Shown: positions 34,847 through 41,324 of the stretch, one piece after another
Layout: every line of letters begins with the position of its first letter
Position numbering within the stretch: the stretch's first letter is position 1
Source of the DNA: Aeromonas bestiarum
Lineage (GTDB): Bacteria > Pseudomonadota > Gammaproteobacteria > Enterobacterales > Aeromonadaceae
Assembly (NCBI RefSeq): GCF_000819745.1
Contig: NZ_CDDA01000032.1
Span: 225,068-266,391, forward strand
Length of the DNA: 41,324 nt
Direction of reading: 5' to 3'
Notes under the pieces: generated by a model
The model's database searches: none
The model's input: only the letters and a program-made list of their open reading frames with translations
Told to the model about the DNA's origin: nothing
Position numbers and translations under genes: made by a program

Positions 34847-36193
34847 ATGCAAACTCAATCCCACGCGGGCCCGGGCACTCTCTTCTCCCTGACCTGGCCG
34901 CTGTTTATCGATCTCGCCCTGCACTTTCTGACCGGGGCCCTCAACACCTTCATGGTGGGCCACGTCTCCTATCAGGGCGTAGCGGCACTGGCGGTCGGCA
35001 ACCAGGTGTTCGATCTGGCCATCACCTTGTTCAGCTTCGTCAGCATAGGCACCAGCGTGGTGATCACCCAGTATCTGGGGGCCGGCGATCGGGAGAAGGC
35101 GCGCATCGTCATCCACACCGCCATCGGCTTCAACCTGCTGGTGGGGCTGGTGGCCGCGGTCGGCGTGCTCGCCGGCGCCAGCACCATGCTCTCCCTGATG
35201 AACCTGCCTGCTCATCTGATGGGCGATGCCACCCTTTATCTGCAGATCATCGGCCTGTGCCTGCTGCCAGAGGCGGCGGCGCTCTGCCTGGCCGCCACCC
35301 TGCGTGCCCACGGCCATACCCGTCAGGCCATGTACGTGACCCTGACCGTCAACCTCATCACCTTCATCGGCAACCTGCTGCTGCTCTACGGCTGGTTCGG
35401 CCTGCCCCAGCTGGGGGTGGCCGGGGTCGCCATCAGTACGGTGGCGGGTCGCATCATCGGCGTTGTGTTGCTGGTGTGGCTGGTGGCGCGTAAAACCGGT
35501 ATCAAGTTGCGTTTGCCCGAGATAGTCCGCCCCAGCAAGGTCATGCTGGACAAGGTGCTGCACATAGGCCTGCCGGCGGCGGGGGAGAACCTCTCCTGGA
35601 TGCTGCAGTTCATGGTGGTCACCGCCTTCGTCGGCCTGCTCGGCGACAAGGCGCTGGCGACCCAGTCCTACTTCTTCCAGATCTGCCTGTTCATCCTGCT
35701 GTTCGGCCTCTCCATCGGTCTTGGCAACGAGATCATCATCGGCCATCTGGCGGGGGCCCGCCGCTTCGAGCAGGCCTACAACCAGCTGATGAAGAGCCTC
35801 AAGCTCGGCCTCATCGTCACGACCCTGATCGCCATCGCCGCCGCCCTCAATGGCCGCGCCATCATCAGTTTGTTCACCGACGATCCCGACATCATCACCC
35901 AGGTGGCCCAGCTGTTTCTCATCAGCCTCATCCTCGAACCCGGCCGCACCTTCAATCTGGTGGTGATCAACGCCCTGCGTGCCACCGGGGATGCCCGTTT
36001 CCCGCTCTACATGGCGCTCGTCTCCATGTGGGGGATTGCCGTTCCGCTCGCCTATTTCCTTGGTATCATGCAGGGCTATGGACTGGTCGGCATCTGGTTG
36101 GCGCTCGCCTGCGATGAGTGGGTGCGCGGTCTGGCCATGTTCTGGCGCTGGCGCAGTCGTCGCTGGCAAAACAAAATTCTTGTTGAAACATAA
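34847..36193 (+). CDS. MATE family multidrug/cation efflux transporter
   Basis: The 448-residue protein has 12 hydrophobic segments arranged as two six-helix halves, typical of the MATE family. Residues near the N-terminus (FSLTWPLFIDLALHFLTGALNTFMVGHVS) and the second half (GLPAAGENLSWMLQFMVVTAFVGLLG) show the duplicated motifs. Such transporters exchange sodium or protons for organic cations. The ribosome binding site before ATG is weak. It follows the SulP gene and is 11 bases from the next gene, an exported protein probably in the same transcript. No regulator is nearby. Confidence 0.9.
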   Translation: MQTQSHAGPGTLFSLTWPLFIDLALHFLTGALNTFMVGHVSYQGVAALAVGNQVFDLAITLFSFVSIGTSVVITQYLGAGDREKARIVIHTAIGFNLLVGLVAAVGVLAGASTMLSLMNLPAHLMGDATLYLQIIGLCLLPEAAALCLAATLRAHGHTRQAMYVTLTVNLITFIGNLLLLYGWFGLPQLGVAGVAISTVAGRIIGVVLLVWLVARKTGIKLRLPEIVRPSKVMLDKVLHIGLPAAGENLSWMLQFMVVTAFVGLLGDKALATQSYFFQICLFILLFGLSIGLGNEIIIGHLAGARRFEQAYNQLMKSLKLGLIVTTLIAIAAALNGRAIISLFTDDPDIITQVAQLFLISLILEPGRTFNLVVINALRATGDARFPLYMALVSMWGIAVPLAYFLGIMQGYGLVGIWLALACDEWVRGLAMFWRWRSRRWQNKILVET

Positions 36194-36204
36194 GCGGAAT
36201 CACA

Positions 36205-36795
36205 ATGAAGAAAATCGGACTCTTGTTGGCTGCCATCCTGCTCAGCCCGCTGGCCATGGCGCAAACCGCGCCCGCGGCTCCCAAGGCGCAAGCCGCCAAA
36301 ACCTGGTATGTGGCACCCATCGCCATCGACGAGACAAGCGAGGCCCAGAAGGCGCTGACCAAAGATTTTACAGCCCAGATGATCAAGACCATCAAGATCA
36401 ACGAATACCAGACCGGCAAAGCACTCGGCAAGACCCAGGATCCCAAGTGGCTGATCCGCACCAAGTTGATGCCTGCCAGCACGGAGCCGCTGGTCGGCAA
36501 GAAGCACCCGCAGGGTCTCACCTACGGCAAGGGCATCCCCACCCAGGAGATAGTCGGCGAGCTCATCATGAACGGCACCCTGGTGGCGCATGTCGGCCAG
36601 GGCTGGCGTGAACCCATACTCCCGGGCACCCCGGTGGCCGAGAAGATCACCATAGCCAACTACCAGTACGCCATCGGCAACGAGGCCAAGGCGCCGGATC
36701 TGGAAGAGCTGGCGGCGCAGATTGGCTTCGAGGTGGGCAAGGTGATTGCCAGAGACGGCAAGCCGCTGCCCGAGAAGAAAAAGAAAAAAGAGTAA
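36205..36795 (+). CDS. Exported hypothetical protein
   Basis: The 196-residue protein has a clear signal peptide, MKKIGLLLAAILLSPLAMAQ, cut after about residue 19 (AMA). An Ala/Pro/Lys linker follows. The mature part has mixed polarity (TWYVAPIAIDETSEAQ, GKGIPTQEIVGELIMNGTLVAHVG) and ends in a run of lysines, PEKKKKKKE. No Cys at the cleavage site, so it is periplasmic rather than lipoprotein. I do not recognise its family. It starts 11 bases after the MATE gene, so they are co-transcribed. A terminator follows 21 bases after its stop. Confidence 0.8.
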   Translation: MKKIGLLLAAILLSPLAMAQTAPAAPKAQAAKTWYVAPIAIDETSEAQKALTKDFTAQMIKTIKINEYQTGKALGKTQDPKWLIRTKLMPASTEPLVGKKHPQGLTYGKGIPTQEIVGELIMNGTLVAHVGQGWREPILPGTPVAEKITIANYQYAIGNEAKAPDLEELAAQIGFEVGKVIARDGKPLPEKKKKKE

Positions 36796-36815
36796 ACGCC
36801 ACACCTGTTCTCAAG

Positions 36816-36837
36816 AAGGGGCCCCTGGCCCCTTTTT
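36816..36837 (+). terminator. Terminator after the exported protein gene
   Basis: AAGGGGCC (36816-36823) pairs with GGCCCCTT (36827-36834) around CCT, with T-run to 36837. It ends the MATE/exported-protein transcript. Confidence 0.87.
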
Positions 36838-37033
36838 GCTGCCCGCTTGCCAGCCCGCCACCGTCATCAAACCGTCACAACTGTGATCGCGATTCCAGTT
36901 TGAAGCTCAGTTTCTTACTTACAAATGGCTTATCAGCTTGTGATTCAAGCAGTTAAAAATCATCCCCCAGATGCAGCAAATCATTGGTCCCGAATTCGAT
37001 CGGGATCACATTTATCTGTGGGGGGAAGGGGTA

Positions 37034-37072
37034 CTTTGGTTTTGAAGGCACAATCAAACGAAACCAAGGAGG
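37034..37072 (+). promoter_or_regulatory. Possible ribosome-binding-site-sequestering hairpin of the YdcH gene
   Basis: CTTTGGTTT (37034-37042) can pair with AAACCAAGG (37061-37069) over nine positions (one G-U). The second arm includes the first four bases of the strong Shine-Dalgarno AAGGAGG (37066-37072), nine bases before the ATG at 37082. The arrangement resembles translational control elements, but no regulator is known. Confidence 0.45.
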
Positions 37073-37081
37073 CTTCATTAC

Positions 37082-37297
37082 ATGTTCCCAGAGTACAGAG
37101 ATCTCATCTCGAAACTGAAGAGCAGTGATGTCCATTTCCAGAAGAAGTTTGACTTGCACAACGACCTGGATGCGGAGATTAGAAAGTTGGAAAAGCATCA
37201 CGCCAGCGACTACAGCTCCGAGGTGAAGGATCTGAAAAAACAGAAACTTAAACTGAAAGAGGAGATATACGACATCCTCAAACAACATCCACACTAG
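37082..37297 (+). CDS. YdcH family (DUF465) small helical protein
   Basis: The 71-residue protein starts MFPEYRDLISKLKSSDVHFQKKFDLHNDLDAEIRKLE, the classic N-terminus of the YdcH/DUF465 family. It is all-helical, charged and probably coiled-coil, and ends YDILKQHPH. The function of the family is unknown. The ribosome binding site AAGGAGG is very strong, yet lies inside a potential hairpin. It is a single gene ending at a good terminator. Confidence 0.9.
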   Translation: MFPEYRDLISKLKSSDVHFQKKFDLHNDLDAEIRKLEKHHASDYSSEVKDLKKQKLKLKEEIYDILKQHPH

Positions 37298-37336
37298 ACG
37301 CCTCGACGAATACCCGGATAAGCAACTTATCCCTCC

Positions 37337-37360
37337 AGCCCGGCTCAAGCCGGGCTTTTT
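37337..37360 (+). terminator. Terminator of the YdcH gene
   Basis: AGCCCGGC (37337-37344) pairs with GCCGGGCT (37349-37356) around TCAA and is followed by T to 37360. It lies between the convergent YdcH and AraC-type genes. Confidence 0.92.
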
Positions 37361-37369
37361 ATCGTCTCG

Positions 37370-38497
37370 TCACGGGGAAGCCGTCCGAAACGCTGGCAGG
37401 CCCTGACGGCGAAATTCGCTCGGGGTCTGCCCCGTATGGCGGCGAAAGGCGGTGTTGAAGGTGGACTTGCTGTTGAAACCGGCCCGGTAGCAGATGCTGG
37501 CCACCGTCTCGTCTCCCGCCTGCAGCAGCCGTTTGGCCTCCTCCACCCGATAACGGTTCAGCCAGTCGTAGAAGTTGCCCCCCGAGCAGGCGTTGATGGC
37601 GGTGGAGGCCTGATGGGTACTCAGGCCGCACTCGCCAGCCAGCTTGCCGAGGGAGAGGCCGGGATCCCGATAGGCCCCCTCCTTCAGCCGCCGCTCCAGC
37701 TCGTCAAACAGCGGCTGCTGGCTCGCGTCCTGTGCCGGGCTCATGACGCAGGCCTGACCCTCACTCCCGCCGGGTTGCGTGATCTCTGCCGAAGCCGCCT
37801 GTTGCGGCAGGCGGGCATGGGCCAGTACCTGCAACAGCAGATAGGCGGTGACGGGGGCCTGCAGATAGACGGTGGAGAGCGGCCAGCCGAGCCAGCTCAG
37901 GGCGATCCGCCCCAGCAGCAACAAGGCCACCAACAGTTGCAGTCCCTGCAACTGGCTCACCCAGGCCCGCAGCGCCGGCTTGCGGCTGACGACCCCAAGC
38001 CGCTGCTGCCGCCACCAGTAGATCAGCCCCAGCAGGGCCATGATGGCCAGATAGCGATTGCCGTAGAGGGTGATGCCGGGCCACAACCCATCCCCCTGCT
38101 TGCCGAGCAGGATCCAGCGCACCTTCTCGGCGCCAGGCAGCAACCAGTAAGGCAGCGCCAGCACGGCCACCAGCAACAGCGGCAGACTGTGCACCATGCG
38201 GTCACGCCAGCGGCCGAGTACAGGCTCCCCCTGCAGGGCCCGGATATAGCCATAGAGGCAGAACGGCAGCATCACCACCAGGGGATCCGCCAGTTTGAGC
38301 AGATGAGGCCAGCGTTCGAACAGCTGCTGCTGATGGTAGAGATACTCCAGCGCCTGCACGCTGCTCAGGGCGAGCAGGGCCAGCAGATAACCGGAGGCTG
38401 AGTCCCAGCGTCCCCGCCACTGCCAGCCGAGCGCCGCCAGCAACAACATGCCCGCCAAGCTCAGACTGAGCAAGGCCGCCACTTCTTCCCACTGCAT
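37370..38497 (-). CDS. Membrane-bound AraC family regulator (seven helices plus HTH)
   Basis: The 375-residue protein has seven hydrophobic segments in residues 1-230 (for example LSLSLAGMLLLAALGWQW, LLLVAVLALPYWLLPG, LQLLVALLLLGRIALSW), a linker, then a C-terminal AraC helix-turn-helix at about 275-365 (LSLGKLAGECGLSTHQASTAINACSG; VASICYRAGFNSKSTFNTAFRRHTGQTPSEFR). A DNA-binding domain on the inner side of a membrane receptor would sense a signal and act at the membrane. GGGAG precedes the ATG. It is divergent from the acylase lipoprotein gene, the natural candidate target. The ligand is unknown. It is not a standard soluble AraC. Confidence 0.88.
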   Translation of the reverse strand: MQWEEVAALLSLSLAGMLLLAALGWQWRGRWDSASGYLLALLALSSVQALEYLYHQQQLFERWPHLLKLADPLVVMLPFCLYGYIRALQGEPVLGRWRDRMVHSLPLLLVAVLALPYWLLPGAEKVRWILLGKQGDGLWPGITLYGNRYLAIMALLGLIYWWRQQRLGVVSRKPALRAWVSQLQGLQLLVALLLLGRIALSWLGWPLSTVYLQAPVTAYLLLQVLAHARLPQQAASAEITQPGGSEGQACVMSPAQDASQQPLFDELERRLKEGAYRDPGLSLGKLAGECGLSTHQASTAINACSGGNFYDWLNRYRVEEAKRLLQAGDETVASICYRAGFNSKSTFNTAFRRHTGQTPSEFRRQGLPAFRTASP

Positions 38498-38563
38498 ATG
38501 CTTGCTCCCCCAGGTACGGCTCCATCGAGACGGACCTGTTTATCCTTGTTTTTATTCTGTTTT

Positions 38564-38583
38564 TGGAACTATGACCGGTTCCA
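38564..38583. promoter_or_regulatory. Candidate operator between the AraC-type and acylase genes
   Basis: TGGAAC-N8-GTTCCA is a six-base-pair inverted repeat in the 187-base divergent region. It could bind the adjacent regulator, although AraC proteins more often bind direct repeats. Speculative. Confidence 0.35.
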
Positions 38584-38684
38584 TCCAGCGGAGCGACAGC
38601 CAGCTCGCCCTGCTCTTAAATACCCTCTCCTGCGGGCAAAAAGCAACAGAACCATAACAAGCACGGACAACAGAAGGAACTCAA

Positions 38685-41177
38685 ATGCGATCTCCCTTTC
38701 CCCTTACCCTGCTCGGCTGCCTCGTTCTGGCCGGCTGCCAGGAGAACAGCAGCGAGCCGGATCCCGCTCGCCACTATGACGTCACCCTCACCTACACGGA
38801 GCAGGGGGTGCCCCACATCAAGGCGAATGACTACGCCAGCCTCGGCTTCGGGGCAGGTTACGCCCATGCCGAGGAGAACCTCTGCACCCTGAACGAGCAG
38901 ATCATGAAGCTGCGGGGGGAAAAATCCCGCTGGCTGGGGGCGGGAGAGCAGCAGCGCAACCTGCTCTCCGACGTGGGCTATCGCTCGCTGGATCTGCCCG
39001 CCCAGGCCGCCGCTCTGTATGGCAAGCTGGCGCCGGATGCCCGCGATCTCATCGAAGGCTATGTGGCGGGTTTCAACCACTCACTCGCGGGACGAGCCAG
39101 CCCGGCGGACTATCCCTCCCCCTGCCGTGGGGCCGAGTGGGTCGAGCCCATCACCCCGACCCAGCTGCTGGCCTATCACCTGGATCTCGCCCAGCTCGCC
39201 AGCGGCCGCAGCTTCATCGGCGCCATGGCGAGCGCCCAGCCCCCCGGCAGCGGGACGCAGGCGCGCGCCCTGCCTGACCCGGAAGCCGAGTGGCTGCTCA
39301 CCGCCGAGGGGATCGGCAGCAACGGCTGGGCACTGGGGGCGGATCGCAGCAGCAATGCCAACAGTCTGCTGCTCGGCAACCCCCACTTCCCCTGGGATGG
39401 CGAGCTCAGGTTCTACGAACAGCACCTGCAGATCCCGGGCAAACTCAACGTGACCGGCGCCACCATGATGGGCTTTCCCGCCATCCTGATCGGCTTCAAC
39501 GAACAGCTGGGCTGGACCCATACCGTCTCCCAGTCCAAGCGCTTCACCCTCTATCAGCTCACCCTGGATCCCGCCAATCCGCTGCGCTACCGCTACGGCG
39601 ACCAGTGGCGGGAGATGAGCCAGAAAACCGTCACGCTGCAAGTGCGTCAGGCCGATGGCAGCCTGCAACCCTATGCCCAGACCGTCTATGCCAGCCACTT
39701 CGGCCCCGTGGTCAACCTCGCCTCCCTCTCGCCCACCCTGGGCTGGACCAGCAGCAGCGCCATCAGCTTCCGCGATGCCAACGCCGGCAACTACAAGATG
39801 CTGGAGCAGTGGCTGGCCATGGCCAGGGCCCAGAGTACCCCGGCCTTCTTCGACGCACTGGCCGAGCATCAGGGGGTGCCCTGGGTCAATATCCTGATGA
39901 TCGACAAGGCGGGCCAGGCCAGCTATGTGGATGCCACCCAGGTACCCCGCCTCGGCGCCAAAGCCGAAGCCTGGTGGCGAATGGCCTCCCAGACCCCGCA
40001 GCTGACCCCCGTCTGGCTGGATGGCGAGGGCAGCGTGCTGCTGCCGGGCAATGATCCCGACTTCGAGTGGGTCGACAGCGGCCAGACCCGGGCCCCCGGC
40101 CTTGTTCCCCTGAGCCAGGCCCCCCGCCAGACCCGCAGCGACTACGTCTACAACGCCAACAGCAGCCACTGGCTGACCAACCTGGCGGCACCGCTGGAGG
40201 GTTACTCCATCCTCTACGGACCGGAGCAGACGGTGCGCAGCCCGCGCACCCGCTACAACGCCCAGCTCATCAGCACCCCGGAGACCATGGGACTGACCGG
40301 GGCCGATCGCCGCTTCACCCTGCCGGCGCTGCAACGGGTGCTGACCCACAACGGCTCCCTGTTTGCCCGCGAACTGAGGGATCCCCTGCTGGCCCGTTGC
40401 CAGGCCCATCCGCTGATCCAGCTGACGAGCGGCCCGCTGGACCTGACCCCGAGTTGCAATGCGCTCGCCAACTGGGATGGCGAGTATCAGCTGGAGAGCC
40501 GGGGCGCCCACCTGATGCGCGAATGGCTGACGGCGTTTCGCACCAGCGGCCACAGAGACATCAAGGATGCCTTGTTTGCCATCCCCTTCGATCCGGCCCA
40601 AGGCGCCACCACCCCGAGCGGGCTGGCCCCCTGGGGCGGCGCGCCGGATCAGGATCCCGCCCTGCTGGCGCTGGCCCGGGCTCAGCAACGGTTGCAGGCC
40701 GCCGGTATCGCGCCGGATGCCGAACTCGGCGCGCTGCAGTTCGTGCAAAAGGCGGCCGGGCTGACCCCCATAGCGCTGCCGGGAGGCAACTCGTTCGAGG
40801 GGCTGTTCAACATGGTGCAGACCAATCTGCCTTCGCGCAGCAGCTCTGATCTCGCCAACATAGTGACCGGCAAGAGCGTGGCGGACACCACGCTGCGCAG
40901 CCTGGATGACGACGGTGACGGCCAGCCCGAGCTGCGCTATCGCGCCAACTACGGCTCCAGCTTCGTGCTGGCCCTGCAGTTCGATGCCGCCGGCCCCAAA
41001 GCGGAGCGCTTCCTGAGCTACGGCCAGTCCCACGATCCCGAGAGCCCGCACTTCACCGATCAGACCGAGCAGTTTGCCCGCCAGCAGTGGCAGCCCATGC
41101 GCTTCACCGAGCAGGAGATAGAAGCCCATCAAGAGCGCAGTTTGCACCTCAAGGTGCTGCGTGCCACCAGCCCCTGA
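38685..41177 (+). CDS. Penicillin acylase family lipoprotein, possible acyl-homoserine-lactone acylase
   Basis: This N-terminal-nucleophile amidohydrolase of 830 residues is likely made as a precursor and cut into alpha and beta chains. The signal peptide ends at lipobox LAGC (Cys 18), so it is lipid-anchored. The beta chain should begin at Ser212 in AEGIGSNGWALG; the SN pair matches PvdQ/QuiP/aculeacin acylases. Further family motifs are GNPHFPWDGELRFYEQHLQIPG, MGFPAILIGFNEQLGWTHT and VNILMIDKAGQASYVDAT. These enzymes remove acyl chains from homoserine lactones or antibiotics; substrate not shown. AAGGAA lies before ATG. It is divergent from the membrane AraC gene. Confidence 0.87.
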   Translation: MRSPFPLTLLGCLVLAGCQENSSEPDPARHYDVTLTYTEQGVPHIKANDYASLGFGAGYAHAEENLCTLNEQIMKLRGEKSRWLGAGEQQRNLLSDVGYRSLDLPAQAAALYGKLAPDARDLIEGYVAGFNHSLAGRASPADYPSPCRGAEWVEPITPTQLLAYHLDLAQLASGRSFIGAMASAQPPGSGTQARALPDPEAEWLLTAEGIGSNGWALGADRSSNANSLLLGNPHFPWDGELRFYEQHLQIPGKLNVTGATMMGFPAILIGFNEQLGWTHTVSQSKRFTLYQLTLDPANPLRYRYGDQWREMSQKTVTLQVRQADGSLQPYAQTVYASHFGPVVNLASLSPTLGWTSSSAISFRDANAGNYKMLEQWLAMARAQSTPAFFDALAEHQGVPWVNILMIDKAGQASYVDATQVPRLGAKAEAWWRMASQTPQLTPVWLDGEGSVLLPGNDPDFEWVDSGQTRAPGLVPLSQAPRQTRSDYVYNANSSHWLTNLAAPLEGYSILYGPEQTVRSPRTRYNAQLISTPETMGLTGADRRFTLPALQRVLTHNGSLFARELRDPLLARCQAHPLIQLTSGPLDLTPSCNALANWDGEYQLESRGAHLMREWLTAFRTSGHRDIKDALFAIPFDPAQGATTPSGLAPWGGAPDQDPALLALARAQQRLQAAGIAPDAELGALQFVQKAAGLTPIALPGGNSFEGLFNMVQTNLPSRSSSDLANIVTGKSVADTTLRSLDDDGDGQPELRYRANYGSSFVLALQFDAAGPKAERFLSYGQSHDPESPHFTDQTEQFARQQWQPMRFTEQEIEAHQERSLHLKVLRATSP

Positions 41178-41207
41178 GCCACGCCTCTCTCCAGCCATAA
41201 AAAAAGG

Positions 41208-41324
41208 CTATGTCCCAATTACGTGTTGCATGGGGCGCCCCAGCGCCTCATGCAAACAATCCCTGATCCCCACTCTCTTACCGTAGCGCTCCAGCATCCT
41301 GCGCCAACCCAGGTAATTCCTCAG
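41208..41324 (-). CDS. C-terminal end of a transposase-like frame, cut by the window edge
   Basis: On the minus strand 38 codons are open, from LRNYLGWRRMLERYG to GRPMQHVIGT, then TAG at 41210-41208. The composition (NYLGWRRMLERYG) resembles the end of IS transposases. The IS family and element end are uncertain: AGCC...GGCT with a seven-A loop lies at 41194-41209. The gene continues outside the window, so only its tail is visible. Confidence 0.5.
   Translation of the reverse strand: MRNYLGWRRMLERYGKRVGIRDCLHEALGRPMQHVIGT

Larger units (their letters stand above)
36796..37081. other. Terminator and structured leader before the YdcH gene
   Basis: This 286-base gap starts with a terminator (36816-36837). 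It then contains nested stems at 36964-37025 (CCCCCAGAT with ATCTGTGGGGGG outside, TCCCGA with TCGGGA at 36988-37005 inside) and a hairpin that would bury part of the YdcH ribosome binding site (37034-37069). Confidence 0.65.

Noticed and set aside
36874..36895. CRP-like TCACA/TGTGA pair before the YdcH gene
   Set aside because: The half-sites are in the opposite order (TCACA then TGTGA) with only two bases between, so this is not a CRP site.

Overview
The window looks like a piece of Aeromonas chromosome. It is GC-rich, carries gammaproteobacterial neighbourhoods (aspS-yebC with yecE divergent, cmoA-cmoB, nagE divergent from nagBAC, oxyR divergent from a peroxiredoxin), and encodes two proteins typical of the genus: a VCC/AHH1-type pore-forming hemolysin and an EptA close to the MCR-3 branch of lipid A phosphoethanolamine transferases. 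Genus and family calls come from recognising protein sequence, not from a database search. No rRNA, tRNA or CRISPR array was seen.

Layout. 1-1.7 kb: glnS (-). 2-9.8 kb: a chitin/N-acetylglucosamine block, with a secreted GH20 chitobiase and the PTS permease NagE (IICB) on the minus strand, divergent from nagB-nagA-nagC. The shared control region holds two NagC-like dyads and a CRP-like site. 9.8-11.6 kb: eptA (-) with a consensus-matching PmrA box upstream, bracketed by two near-identical terminators. 11.7-15.6 kb: yebC and aspS (-), with a long structured aspS leader, then a YecE/DUF72 gene. 15.6-17.7 kb: a 56-bp tandem repeat, then cmoA-cmoB for tRNA wobble uridine modification. 17.8-21.1 kb: a three-gene envelope cassette (retropepsin-like lipoprotein, inactive transglutaminase fused to a multi-helix membrane domain, ATP-grasp ligase), the best candidate for a poorly described system. 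21.2-22.9 kb: 2-Cys peroxiredoxin and divergent oxyR. 23-24.8 kb: hemolysin, followed by about 850 bases without a convincing gene and partly AT-rich. 25.7-26.5 kb: an NlpC/P60 lipoprotein and a small hypothetical gene.

26.7-30.5 kb: an aldehyde-metabolism operon (coniferyl-aldehyde-dehydrogenase-like enzyme, TetR regulator, SCP2-like protein, iron-type alcohol dehydrogenase) behind a promoter whose start region is covered by a palindromic operator. 30.5-32.8 kb: a small lipoprotein, cysM (-), and an overlapping acetyltransferase/nucleotidyltransferase pair. 32.9-36.8 kb: SulP transporter, MATE transporter and a small exported protein. 37.1 kb: a YdcH-family gene with a leader that could hide its ribosome binding site. 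37.4-41.2 kb: a seven-helix membrane protein with a C-terminal AraC domain, divergent from a lipoprotein penicillin-acylase-family amidase (possible acyl-homoserine-lactone acylase). The right edge cuts into what looks like the 3' end of a transposase gene.

Functional themes: chitin use (chitobiase, then NagE, NagA, NagB under NagC and CRP), envelope remodelling and stress (EptA, NlpC, the retropepsin cassette, OxyR/peroxiredoxin), virulence (hemolysin) and possible signal degradation (acylase).
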